Below are positions 1 to 10,422 of a stretch of DNA of 64,000 nt, piece by piece. The notes under the pieces are model-generated. The model ran no database searches and was not told where the DNA came from. It was given only the letters and a program-made list of their open reading frames with translations. This DNA is from Piezodorus guildinii (Eukaryota > Arthropoda > Insecta > Hemiptera > Pentatomidae). A program made the position numbers and the translations under genes. Location of the stretch: positions 108,130,711-108,194,710 of the forward strand of contig CM041295.1 in assembly GCA_023052935.1 (NCBI GenBank). Direction: 5' to 3'. Numbering within the stretch: the first letter of the stretch is position 1; each line of letters starts with the position of its first letter.

Positions 1-1385
1 CGCCCTAGTGACCCGCAGCAGAGCTTTTCGTTGAATTGTCGCTAACCTGCTTTTTAGGCGTTGTGAGAGGTTCTTGTACCATGCAGGAGACGCGTATCTC
101 AGGATACCCAAAATCACACCCTTATATATGGCCAATGTAGCTGGGTACCTGAGGCCCCAGAAAGCGCCTCCCACACGACTAAGGCCATTTAAGGCGAAGG
201 CCACTCTATTTCCCATGTGGTCCAAATGAGGTGTCATGTTGAAATTTCTCCCAAATCTTATACCTAGATAAGTTACTTCTTCACTTGGACGTATTCGATC
301 TCTGTTAATGCAGAGAGTTATAGGGTTTGCCCATCTTGTCTTGCGTTTTAAAAAGATTGCCTGTGTTTTTGCCGAGGCCATCTTCAGCTTGTTCCTCTCA
401 CACCATTCTTTTATGAGGTTAGCGCATGTTTCGGCCTCTTCTTTTAATCTGGCTCTGCTGTTGGCGGCCACCAAGACGGCCAGATCGTCCACATAAGCTG
501 TGGCAGGGAACCGCTCTTGTTCAAGTAGACCCAGCAACTCGTCAAAAACAAGTTTCCATAGAGCAGGACCGAGAACAGATCCTTGAGGACACCCTCGCTC
601 TATGGATGCTTCTGTTTCATAAAAGCAACCTCGTACTTTTACACACCTGTCCTTGAGGTAGTTGGCAACGAGGGCATACAAGTTGCTGGGTGCTTCGTAC
701 TTTTGCAGCTGCTGAAGTACCCGAGGCTACCAGACGGTGTCGAAGGCAGAGGAAATGTCAAAGAGCAAACAACATGACATATTGTTTCTCCCTCTGCTCA
801 ACATCTGCGCGGACCCTCAGCAGTGCATCAGCGGTTCCCTTTCCCTTAGTAGATCCGTATTGCCGTGGATGACTTGCTCTTTCAAAAACCGGTCTCAGAC
901 TGGTTAAAATGAGGTTCTCCAGGACTTTGCTCATTACAGGGAGGAGACAAATGGGTCTATATGACTTGGGAAGCTGTTTATCCCTTTCTCCCCCCTTGTA
1001 GAGGAGTCTCAGATGAGCGGTTTTCCATTTTCTTGGAAAGTATCCCTTATCCAGACAACTATTGAAGGTATATCGTGGTACGTCATACAAAAGCTTCCTC
1101 TTCGTTGTCCTGTGATGGATCATCTTTGGGGTAGGTCGCCTCAATGAAAATGTGTGCCGCTTCTTCAAGAGTGGTTGCTTGGACAGCTCCATCCTTGAGG
1201 GCTGCCAAAGTCTGCAGTGGAGTAAGCTTTCCCAAGGCTACTCTATATGGAATACCCCAAGGGTTTTTTGAGGATTCTTGAACGATGAACTCATCCCAGG
1301 ACCTTCACTTTTGTAAGCGCACCTCATTTCGATATTTCCTCGCTTTAGACTTGTACTCGTTCCGAAGTGCAGCGCGCCTCTCATA
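1..1385 (-). pseudogene. R1-clade non-LTR retrotransposon ORF2 relic (reverse transcriptase), cut by window edge
   Basis: Read on the minus strand, 758-1192 gives a reverse-transcriptase N-terminal half: WKTAHLRLLYKGG, then SYRPICLLPVMSKVLE, then a degenerate QYGSTKGKGTADAL box and YVMLFAL. Below 758 the similarity goes on in shifting frames through a CPQGSVLGPALW-like box, a YVDDLAVLVA active-site box near 480-500 and the thumb region, and it leaves the window at position 1. The order and wording of these motifs are those of the R1/TRAS clade of LINEs. Frame changes and stops show it is dead. The 5' side fades near 1385. The endonuclease domain is not visible. Clade assignment is by eye. Confidence 0.75.
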
Positions 1386-1559
1386 CATACATATACAAAT
1401 ATATAATTAGAGGCAGGACTAAACGTAGAACTAATTTAAATTGTAACTATTTGGAACTAAACTAAATTGTAAGCCCCACCACTGTAGCTTTGGTATTCAA
1501 ATATCTTAACGAAGCCGATATCGACTGAGTAACACACAAATCCCACTTCAATATAACTT

Positions 1560-2035
1560 ATTAAAGGGTTAGCTATAAAGGTAAATACCCATACATACAT
1601 CTGTGGCGCTACAGACCGATGTGGTCTTTGGCCTCCTCGATAAGTATAAGGTGGTTCGGTCTTGCGTTGCCTCACGCCAGTTGCGGGTGTTAAATAGGCG
1701 ATGGGCATCCCTGGCAACGGTGTCCTCCCATCTATGCCGAGGTCTTAGTCTTCCCCTTGTCCGGTGAAGCTTCCCATCAGCAGTTTTGGGGAGTTTCATC
1801 GTCTGGTATCCGTACAACGTGGTCAGCCTAGCGCAGTTTTCTTAAGTTGATTATTTTAACCACCTCTCCTTCGCCATAGATCTGGTAAATTTCTCGATTT
1901 GTCATCCGCTTTCAGCTTTCTCCGATCCTGACTGGAGCAAATTATCCGTTTAGGATCTTCCTTTCAAATATGAGGATCTCCCTCGCCTCTTTACCACTGA
2001 GGACCCATGTCTCAGATCCGTAGGTTAAGAGGGCA
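1560..2035 (-). pseudogene. 3' end of a second LINE (RT C-terminal tail plus 3' UTR)
   Basis: Minus-strand translation starts near 2030 with LTYGSETWVLSGKEARE, followed in shifting frames by a RWADHVVR-like box, a GRLRPRHRWEDTVARDAHRL box and a NWREATQDRTT segment. This is the C-terminal tail typical of many insect endonuclease-RT LINEs (the TYGSETW ... GHV.RM ... RPR.RW ... NWR pattern). I cannot settle the clade. The last ~60 bases (about 1600-1660) are a GGCC-AAAGACC-GGTCTGTAGCGCCAC tail. The same tail occurs at the 3' ends of both SINE families in this window. The copy is 5'-truncated and frameshifted. Confidence 0.7.
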
Positions 2036-2254
2036 TAATAAAAGGCACTTTATATACGAGTATATATTATATATATATAAACAATATACACACAACCAAC
2101 AACACAAACACAAACATACACATATATATTTTGCAATTTTTTCAATGACAATACAACTACTTGAGTCATTACCGACGTTAGCTCTTCTTAAATCATTCTG
2201 ATTAATCGTGTTGCTTTTATTAGGTTGTAACACATATGGTACAACTATTTAAAT

Positions 2255-2915
2255 AATTGATAAATGATTAACCTAGCAAAAAGTCGTCTAAACTCCGAAA
2301 AAAAGTGGTAGTTAGTAGGGAATAGATAACGGAATATGGGGGTGTGGTAGGACTTCATAGCAAAACTCCTTTAATTTATTAAACTGTCTGTATTGAAACA
2401 TGAAGTAGGTCGTTATCATGTTGGAGAATAGATCGCTTCCATTTTACCAGTGCCAGCTGCTGCTTGGTCAATTTCTTGGCAGTATAATGTTGAATCAATT
2501 GAGTTTTCTTTTGGTAGAAGAGAATGACAATAGACCACTATACAGTAACCATAAACTTTTTCGAATGGAGATTCTGTTTTGGCATGCCCCAGGAGTCTGA
2601 TCGGCGTCTATTGTCTTGATTCTCTTTTCGTCTCAAGTTGTTACAAGCTTGAGAAATGGTTCGTTTCTTTGACGAGCAAGCAAAGAAACACGAGTTTCTT
2701 AACTGCTGACATTCGTTGAGCACGTGTGGAACCCACGAATTAAGTTTCCGTCTTTCCGATTTTTTTTTAAATGTCTGGAAAGTGGCATATGAATGGTGCC
2801 TAGCTCTGACACAAGTTCTCTGACCTCTATGAGTCTTCTTTAGATCTTCATCCTCTATGATGTTTGAGGCTGTCTAAGAGCTTTCCACTGTCATTAAAAA
2901 TGCTCCAAACATTAT
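2255..2915 (-). pseudogene. mariner transposase relic, most of the ORF in broken frames
   Basis: On the minus strand, from about 2900 downward, I can follow the mariner transposase order. First come DLKK-like and SRHLKKIGK-like segments (helix-turn-helix end). Next is LNSWVPHVLNE (the WVPHEL linker), then RQRNEPFL, then a DNRRRSDSW-like stretch and PKQNLHSKKFMVTV at 2538-2600. Below that, in other frames, is YCQEID, then CYEVLPHP with a degraded PYSPDL region near 2320. Several frameshifts and stops are present. The first catalytic Asp lies in a damaged segment. Terminal repeats were not located. This copy is more complete in the catalytic core than the mariner at 6454 but more decayed. Confidence 0.75.
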
Positions 2916-3480
2916 GGAATTGTGTTTATTTACATTTACTCAGCAATTGAAACCCATTTCGATGTTGATCTTGACAACACTAAGCTCATGGTGTGTGATG
3001 CATTTTTACTTATTCGGGCTTAATTGGAATAGGGATCTTTAGCAAATACTTAGTAGGGATCGTAAGCAAGTATCGCACAGGCTCGGGACTACTATATTAC
3101 GCCACTCCGGAGGAGTATTTATTTTTTATTAAATCCTTGGGCCATCTTCAGTGTTTGAACCCGCAAATTTGAGTATAGAAGGCTGTTATGCTAGCCATTT
3201 CACGACAGGTATACCCCCTCCTGCCCCCTCCAAAAAAACAAAACAAAAAAAATAACATTGCTAGCTCTGGTACTGTAGGATTAACTGCACTGTGACAGAT
3301 TCGGCAGATGGGTCTGAGTAGTCCTAAAAGTTGGTGGAGGTGGGCCAGGTTCATGCGTCCAACTCTTAACCTTTGCTTTATCCTGTGTTTTTTTGGCGTT
3401 ATGCCTTTTGGAAACGGGCAGGCGTATGCTTTATCTTTGATTCGACTGAGGTGGTTTAGCGCAAGTAATTCCCACTTTTT
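2916..3480. other. intergenic spacer with a possible tRNA-like SINE head
   Basis: No gene seen. On the minus strand, about 3215 down to 3140, a stretch reads TGGCTAGCATAAC followed ~30 bases on by GCGGGTTCAAAC. This looks like A and B boxes of an RNA polymerase III promoter, so it may be an old tRNA-derived SINE. It does not match families S1 or S2 well enough to assign. Confidence 0.3.
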
Positions 3481-3809
3481 CTAATAAGCTATGGGTTTTA
3501 TTTATTTAATTTATACAAATGCCCTTAATATTTGATACCGAATCTTAATTGTTAATACATTTTTCTCACATTTAATACAAAGTTACAGATTACAAAGTCA
3601 GAGAATAAATACAAACGCGAGAGGGGAAAAATACTATTAAAAAAAAATAGAACCACTTCAATTTCAATGTTTAATTTAATCATATAGGTGACATTTTAAG
3701 AAAATATTTTTCAGTCATTTAAATATTATACATATATTCAATAATTTCGAAAGCCTTTGGTAAAATATTAAAGTGATTTTATACCGTCCGCTGGGAGTGA
3801 TAGTGTGTG

Positions 3810-3858
<49 letters not shown>

Positions 3859-4436
3859 CATACATACATATTTTATATATATTCTTTTATATTAAAAGAT
3901 AACTACTTACAAATTAAGATTGTATAATTTTGTTTTGTTTTGATACTTATATTTAAATTGTAATGACTCAGAGCTAGAGCTGGTTTTTTCTTTCTTATTC
4001 CTTTTCTTTATGTTTATATTTTTTTTTCTTTATATACCTTGTTTTACATGCTTGCATTTATACATATGATTCATTGTTTAAGGTTTCATTTGTTTATTGT
4101 AATATTATTATAATTTGATTTTTGTTTATATAAATTAAGTTGATACAGTGTACATTAACTATTAGTTCAAATTTCAATTATTTTTATTGTTTAAATCTGT
4201 ATAATGTAATAAGATTAATTATAATTTACCACCTGTAAGTGGGCCTTGGCCTGTTAGTAAAAACAAAATAACATTTTTGTTAAGATTAAAGTGTAGATTT
4301 TAAAAAGAAAAATTCACAACTTTTTGCTACTCACTTAAGCTTGAATGTGAAGGACCTTTAAGATTTTTCTTTGTTTGCTATTATGCGTTTTGGTCTAATT
4401 ATTTGGATAGAATTTTAAGAAATAATGTATTTGCAT
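3481..4436. other. AT-rich spacer with (TA)n microsatellite
   Basis: No coding sequence recognised. A run of TA/AT repeats lies at about 3812-3853. The stretch near 4228-4270 (CCACCTGTAAGTGGGCCTTGG) resembles a LINE 3' end but is too short to assign. Confidence 0.5.
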
Positions 4437-4726
4437 TAGATGGCGGAGCACTGGGTACTGGGCTATGGGTTTCGGGTTCCAACCCAACTGTGGCAGGTTA
4501 ATTATTCATTTTGTCATTTGAGCCGTGAGGTAATAACTAAGATAAGGAGACCATCTGGGGCTAACCCATCCTCTGAAAGTTGGCACTATAAAATTAAGGA
4601 AAAACCTGACAGCCGAGCTTGATCTTGGCCTAATCGCCCTCTAGCAAGCGCGTTTGTCCTAGAAGTATTACGAATCCTGATACTGAATGAACGAAGACCC
4701 TTCATGGGTTGTAGAGGTGAAAGTTA
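4437..4726 (+). repeat. tRNA-derived SINE, family S2, copy a
   Basis: The head at 4440-4500 contains a tRNA-like B box (TTTCGGGTTCCAACCC). The body contains the AGCCGAGCTTGATCTTGGCC segment. The 3' end, about 4690-4720, reads GACCCTTCATGGGTTGTAG, the family tail. The same tail occurs reversed in copies at 33.7 kb and 47.6 kb. A pol III-transcribed, LINE-mobilised SINE is the natural reading. Diverged from the other copies. Confidence 0.7.
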
Positions 4727-5485
4727 ATTTTTTTTAATGGAGATGAAAAAGTTCTGAGACTCAAACAAAAACTAAAAAATCAAATTGTATTAAAAACGAA
4801 TCATTTATATTAAAATTAAGCAAAGTAGGAAATACTTAACCCTTGGTATTCTATAATACAATGTAATATTGATAATGAAAAAACATGTAATATATTCATA
4901 TTAAAAATAAATTAATGAATAATAATTATATCATATTATCATTTTGTTGGAATTCAGAGCAATAAAAAATAAAACCTATGAAACCAAACTTAACGTTTCA
5001 TTCGAAAACGAGTTTATTTTCCTCAACGTCTATTTTGGGGAAGAAGAAGATTTTGGATTATTCAATTTCATATTGATAGGGGATTACAGGGAAAAAACAG
5101 TTTTCTTGGAGGTCTATATACCGCTAAAAGAGGTTAGGGGATTCAATTTTTTTATAGGCGTGCTCTCTCTAACACGATGATCACATGCCTGGAAGTGTAT
5201 ATTAAACAAAATAGAATTATCTTTTGATAATAAAAAATAAATTATGATAAACAGTTGAATATTTTTAACTTGGCGGTTACATTCATATTCCATGTGGTAT
5301 AAAAAAAACGTGATTATGAAATCGGGGACAAAAAAAATGTAAGTACATCGTTATTTTTAAATACAATTTGAAAGTATGAACGTAAGAAAGAAAGTGGGGT
5401 AAATATGACGTTTGCTCAGGGTTTAATGGGATCCCCAATTTTAAAGTAAGATTTTTTTTTTAGTTTAGAAAATTATTTTTGTATA
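4727..5485. other. AT-rich spacer; one short unassigned ORF
   Basis: An open frame of 78 codons lies at 4944-5180 (+). Its product is acidic and aromatic-rich (FGEEEDFGLFNFILIGDY) and contains two related GxFNF segments. I recognise no family and no splice or promoter context, so I do not call it a gene. The rest is AT-rich with nothing I can identify. Confidence 0.4.
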
Positions 5486-5585
5486 CAGTGGGCCAAAAAA
5501 GTATTGGCTCACTCTGTTTTTTTTTTTCCCATCTAATTCTTAAAGTATGTAATTTTTTATTGAGTAATAAATTTTATTTTTGAAT

Positions 5586-5886
5586 CTTCCATCTTCCAGT
5601 GGCGCGACAGGCCGTGTAGGCCCTGGGCCTCGTGGTGTAATCTCCTGGGAGATTACACTCAAGTTTCTCGATGCATGTTGTAGTGAAGGACCATCACTCC
5701 CTACTCCTAATTTTTTGAGTGGCCACCATTTGGCTGACGGGTCACACATACCCGAGGGAGAGGCTGTTAGTGAATCCCCAATTAATTGTTTCCTTATAAA
5801 AGCACCGCTGGGACTGGGACTCGAACTCATAACCTATAGCATGAGAGACTAGCGTGCTAGCCACTCAGCCACGGGCTCCCCATTTA
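5586..5886 (-). repeat. tRNA-derived SINE, family S1, copy a, inserted in Tc1
   Basis: On the minus strand the head starts GGGGAGCCCGTGGCTGAGTGG (A box; first bases at 5886-5862 region) and has GAGTTCGAGTCCC as B box. The 3' end carries the GGCCTACACGGCCTGTCGCGCC tail (first 20 bases shown by position 5630-5600) and a short GGAAGAT tail. The copy is flanked by a perfect 12-bp duplication TTATTTTTGAAT at 5574-5585 and 5887-5898. Comparison with Tc1 half B shows the site before insertion, so the insertion is unambiguous. Confidence 0.9.
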
Positions 5887-5898
5887 TTATTTTTGAAT

Positions 5899-6453
5899 AT
5901 ACATTAAAAAATATTGAAATAGCCAACAAAAAAAAAAAAAAGAAATAATTTAGGAGGAAATGAATGAGGAAAATAAATTTTATAAATATAAGTAAAGAAA
6001 GTATTGGCACAGTCATTTATTAATATAAAAAATATCCTATTTAAGCCAATAAAAGACATCAATATTTTGTCATCATTCCTTTGGCATCAATTATAGCTTG
6101 TATTCTTTTTTGCATCGTAGAAACAAGATTTTCCGTGACCTCAGATCCAATTTTTTCCCATTCCTCTAACAACACATCTTTTAACGCATTTTTTGAAGAA
6201 ATTTAGTGTTTTCTTACCTTCAAAAGCCAAAATATACCATAAATGTTCAATTGGATTTATATCCGGGGACTGAGGGTTTTTTTTTTTCAATTGTCTCCGT
6301 ACATTGTACAATAACCATTCCTTCGTCTTACTGGCTGTGTTTTTTGGATCGTTGTCTTTTTGAAATATGAACGTAAACTCCTGTCCAATGTTTTTAGCAC
6401 GGGAAAGCAGATTATGCTGCATAATGTCTACATACCTTTCAGCATTCGTTATA
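5899..6453 (-). pseudogene. Tc1 transposase half A, C-terminal part
   Basis: Minus-strand translation of 6141-6453 gives NAERYVDIMQHNLL, then a FIFQKDNDPKNTA box (second catalytic Asp), then KEWLLYNV and SPDINPIEHLW (third catalytic acid, the DDE/D motif of Tc1). The C-terminus continues at 6050-6140 as GSEVTENLVSTMQKR in another frame. The catalytic residues of this half are still readable, but frameshifts follow HLWYIL. The gene is interrupted at 6453 by the mariner insertion and resumes at 11857. Confidence 0.85.
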
Positions 6454-6638
6454 TTGGGTTGTTTCACATGGAATGTCCGTTTTTATAGTTTCTGAAATAC
6501 ATAAAGGATTTTGCAGGTCTCTGTTGTTTTTCTTTCCGAATGTTTACATATTTAAAGTAAACAGTTACTAATCCTCTACCTTTGAATTATAAACATTAGC
6601 TTCCAATCAATTACCCACTTTTTAGTATACCACCATAT

Positions 6639-7160
6639 ATGAACATGGAAACACGTGATTTTCGAGTAATATTTTTGTACGAGTATAAACTCGGCCATTC
6701 AGCAGCTGAGGCAGCTAGAAATATTTGCAAGGCGTTTGGGGATGGGAGTGTTAATGAACGGACCATTCGCCGTTGGTTTGCTAAGTTTTTAGCTGGGGAT
6801 ACCGACTTAAAAAACTTGCCCTGAGGAAGACCTCCGTCCGTAATAGACAACGATGTCCTCAAACATACAGTAGAAGGAAACCCCTACCAAACAGTTAAAG
6901 GACTCTCATCAAAACTAAATGCAAGTACATCTACCGTTTCCAGACATTTAAAGTGTATTGGGAAAGTAAAAAAGCTCGATACATGGGTACCTCATGATCT
7001 CACTGAGCGGCATGTTTCAAAACATACCGTGCGAAAATTGAAAGAACTGGGCTACGAAGTTCTTCCGCACCCACCATATTCTCCCGACTTGTCCTCAACA
7101 GATTACCACCAGTTCAGGAATTTAGACAACTTCGTCAAAGGAAAACTTTTTTAAAATGAT
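6639..7160 (+). pseudogene. mariner transposase, internally deleted, 5' portion
   Basis: The frame opens MNMETRDFRVIFLYEYKLG and continues with the mariner helix-turn-helix (SAAEAARNI, NERTIRRWFAKF) up to a TGA at 6822. After that comes GRPPSVIDND, then KLNASTSTVSRHLK and KKLDTWVPHDLTE. The sequence then jumps within a few codons to RKLKELGYEVLPHPPYSPDL (7039-7090) and NLDNFVKGKLF. The jump removes the whole segment that normally carries the first two catalytic aspartates. The third acidic residue region (YSPDL) is kept. So the DNA-binding part survives and the catalytic core is lost. The element can only move in trans, if at all. Confidence 0.88.
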
Positions 7161-7193
7161 GATCAAGTGAAAAGAGCGTTTTTTTTTTTTTTA

Positions 7194-7224
7194 AATGAAA
7201 TGAAATGAAATGAAATGAAATGAA
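7194..7224 (-). repeat. pentanucleotide 3' tail of the CR1-like LINE
   Basis: Five to six GAAAT units (plus strand) lie directly outside the 3' end of the LINE, followed by a T run at 7181-7192. CR1-group LINEs end in short microsatellites instead of poly(A). The 23.2-kb copy has a shorter version (GATGATGAAATGAAATGA). Confidence 0.75.
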
Positions 7225-7234
7225 GAAAGCAATT

Positions 7235-7266
7235 TTATTCTGGGACGAATAGTCCCCTAAGAATAA
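7235..7266 (-). other. predicted 3' UTR stem-loop of the CR1-like LINE
   Basis: In the sense strand TTATTCT pairs with AGAATAA at the ends of this 32-base window, and GGGAC pairs with GTCCC inside it around a 5-base loop. The same feature stands at 23235-23266 and, with changes, at 61679-61708. A role in RT recognition of the template is known for related LINEs; here it is inference. Confidence 0.65.
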
Positions 7267-7319
7267 CAAGAAAAGTACAATATACATGATAATTGTCTGG
7301 CCGTTTAAGACTTCAGTTT

Positions 7320-10187
7320 AACAATAAAAGATGGATTTTGTGACAATGAATAGTTATCATCTATAGCTTTTAAATATTACATATGTTGGGAAGATTGATG
7401 CTTTAGGAGATGGAGAAATAGTTGGTGTTTAAAAGTGGATAATGATAAGGACTTACGAATGGATACAGGCAAGAAATTCCAAAATAGGGTAGCACGAATA
7501 ATAAAGGATTTTTTGAAGGAAGCAGATCTGTGAGAAGGTATATACAAGTTTATTGGTTGGGATCTAGTGTATACTGAATGGACAGAGGAACAAGTGGTAA
7601 GCATATCAAGAATATAAGGAGGTTTTTTTGTATGGAAAAATCGGAAGAGACAGACACCAAGGAGGTACTGCCGACGAAAAGAGGGATAGAGCCAATTCAA
7701 CTCGGTATACCTTCTAGAAACATGGGAGCGCCTGGGGATTCCACATGTGAATCTAATGAAACAATTCATAAGTCTTTTGAGTCTCATATCGAATTTCTCA
7801 GACAGCCCGCCATATACGAGGCAACCGTAGTCAAACTGGGGGAAAATAAGCGAAGAGACGAGTAACATACGGGTTTTAGGTGGGATTGAATCTCGAAATC
7901 TTAGAAATTGTTTTAGGATAGCGATGGATTTTCGGGTGATTTGAGAAATATGATTGCTCCAAGATAGGTTCTGATCAATAATGACTCCAAGGTTTCTTAC
8001 TGAGGTGTGGAAGTGGATAGGTATGCTATTGAGGTAAAGGAGTGGATAATATGGAAGAGAATTTACAAGGTTCTTGGAACCGATGAGAATGGCTTTGGTT
8101 TTTCCTGCATTCAACTTCAAATCATTTGCCGTAGCCCATGCGTTGATGTTGTCAATATCTTGTTGAAGTTTTTGGATAGCCTTTAGCATTTCGGAAGGAT
8201 GGAAAGAAAGATAGATTTGCAGATCATCTGCATATAGGTGGTATTGTGAGTGGCGGATGCAGTCTGGGAGATCATTAATATAGATGGAGAAAAGAGTTGG
8301 TGAGAGTGAGGATCCCTGAGGAACACCACGTTTTAAGACAATAGAGGAGGAAGGAGGTTCATTTGGTATCATGACAGTTTGAGATCTATCGGATAAAAAA
8401 GCAATAAACCATTTTAGAACGCTGTTTGATATTTGAAGGTTTTGGAGTTTGGAAAGAAGGATGTTATGATTAACTGAATCAAAAGCTTTTGAGAAATCGA
8501 AGAGGATTAAAATAGTGATTTTTTGTTGGTCTATTGAGGTATTTTTGTAGGTCTTGGGTAATTTTTAATAATGCAGATTGAGTAGAATATTGCGATCGGA
8601 AACCGGATTGTAGAGGATTTAAAAGGTTTTTTTCCTCAAGAAAGTTGTTGAGCTGTGAGTGAACAATTCTTTCAAGCGGTTTGGATAGGTTGGATAGTAT
8701 GGAGATAGGTCTAAAATCGGAAACTGCGGCGGGATTAGGAACTTTATTCAGTGGACGTACGATGACTTTTTCCAGGCTGTTGGGAAAATAGATTTTTGAA
8801 GAGAAACATTATAAATGTGTAGAAGGACAGGAAAGATGACAGGAAGACATAATTTAATTAATTTCACAGGGATTTGGTCGGGTCCATGATCGTTCGTTCT
8901 GGACTTGAGAATGGAGGAGAGCAATTCTTCAGGAGATATATCAGAAAAATAAAAATTTTCCGGATTGAAGGATGTCTGTGGTAAAGAGTAATGAGTAATA
9001 TGGGATATAGGATGTGGTTCCGCGAAGTAGGAATTTAGTACTTCGGGAGTAAATGGAACACAAGAAGAGGATTTGGAATTTATAATGGATAGGTTTCTAA
9101 GTAGTTTCCATTTAGTCTTAGGGTTGGGTGCTTGGGATAAGGAATTATGGAAAAAATGTGCTTTAGCACGGCGTAAGGAAGACTGAGCAAGGTTTCTTAG
9201 GGACTTAAACATGGTGAAATCATCTGGGGCTCGTGTGCGTCTAAATCTTCTCCTGGCGGCATCTCTTCTCCTCATCAACTCTCTTATTTCAGGACTGATC
9301 CATGGTGCAGCGGGGCGTTTAAAGGTTGAGGTCTTGAGTGGAGCATGGGTATTTAGAAATATAAGGAGGTTCGCAGAGAGGCATTCCACCATCTCGTTGA
9401 CTGACGAAAAGGTAAAGATAGGTTCTAGGGCTTTGGATAATGGGTCGAAAAAAGGAGCCAATTTATCAGAGGATAGGGAGTCAAGATTTCGCCAGGATAT
9501 TTGTTTTGGGGTAATTTTAGGAGTTGGGATATTATAAGAAATCTGAATGAGGTCATGGTATGAAAGAAAGGATACTGGATTCTGGGAGGAAGATAACAGT
9601 TTTTCGGAGGAATCTATTATGAACAGATCTAGCCACGTGCTTGTAGACTGGGTGTGGTTGGTCGGGTTGAAGGGTACTATGAACAGGTCCAGTGAATGAA
9701 TGAGGTTGACAAAGTATGATCTGTCAGGAGAATCTAAAGAAAGGTTAGTGTTAAAGTCACCAGCTATTATTATGTTATTGTATAAAGGAACGTAGGTAAA
9801 GAGGGAGGATTCAAACGTGGGATCGAATCGGACGTGAGGAGGACGGTATATAGTCGCGTAAAGGAGAGAATGAGAATTATGAGAAATTTCGACAAATATA
9901 TATTCTAAATGAGGAACATCTTGGGAAGGAGATTTATAAAGGATTCTTGATCTTAGGCTGTTATGTATGAAAAGTCCAACACCTCCGCCTGTTCGGTCGA
10001 TCCTATCATGTCGATAAAGGGTATAATTAGGAATGGATATAGAGGAAGAGGATATGTTCGGTTTGAGCCAGGTTTCAGAAATGGAAATGATGTGATGAAA
10101 ATTGCGTAAGAAGTAATTGAGAAATTCGTCGTAGTGAGCTGGAAGGGATTGGGCGTTGACGTGACAGGTCAATAGGATATCAGTCAT
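7320..10187 (-). pseudogene. LINE ORF2: AP-endonuclease plus reverse transcriptase, broken by two or three small indels
   Basis: The first frame (10187-8748, 479 codons) has an APE-type endonuclease with N11 (NAQSL), E38 (SETWL), GGGVGLFIH, YRPP at 114-117, D144 and N146 (AGDFNT), TWLDLF and a SYHDL box at 209-213. After it comes the RT N-terminus, ending PTAWKKSSYVH. A one-base shift near 8770 moves the reading to the next frame (KVIVRPLNKV, then DFRPISILSNLSK, then GFRSQYSTQSALL). A second shift near 8520 returns it to LFDFSKAFDSVNH. From 8372 the frame is open: GVPQGSSLSP, YADD active site (residues 47-50 of that frame), then the thumb and C-terminal part to 7377. A third change truncates the last ~20 residues compared with the 23.3-kb copy. 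The copy is dead but recent. Confidence 0.88.
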
Positions 10188-10422
10188 CTGAAGGAGAATA
10201 GAGGGTACCTGTCAGTAAGAAGGAAAGGTGGGATAAGGTTGGAACAAAAGCGTACAATATTTTTGAATTGAAAACATCTCTGGAAACGATGTAAAAAATA
10301 TAAACGATAAATAAATAAAATTTAAAGAAAGACGAATTATTGACTCTAAAGGAAATTATAATTCTAGATTTAAAAGAGAAAAAAGAAAAAACTTTATATA
10401 TATCGTAACGATTAATTAGGAG

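Noticed and set aside
5820..5882. tRNA gene (also at 30170-30232, 46340-46400, 47830-47895)
   Set aside because: A and B boxes are present, but each is the head of a dispersed repeat with a LINE-type tail and target duplications, and no proper acceptor stem is seen. SINE heads, not tRNA genes.
7578..7865. Plus-strand ORF of 95 codons
   Set aside because: Antisense shadow of the LINE RT domain. The same applies to 9211-9537.
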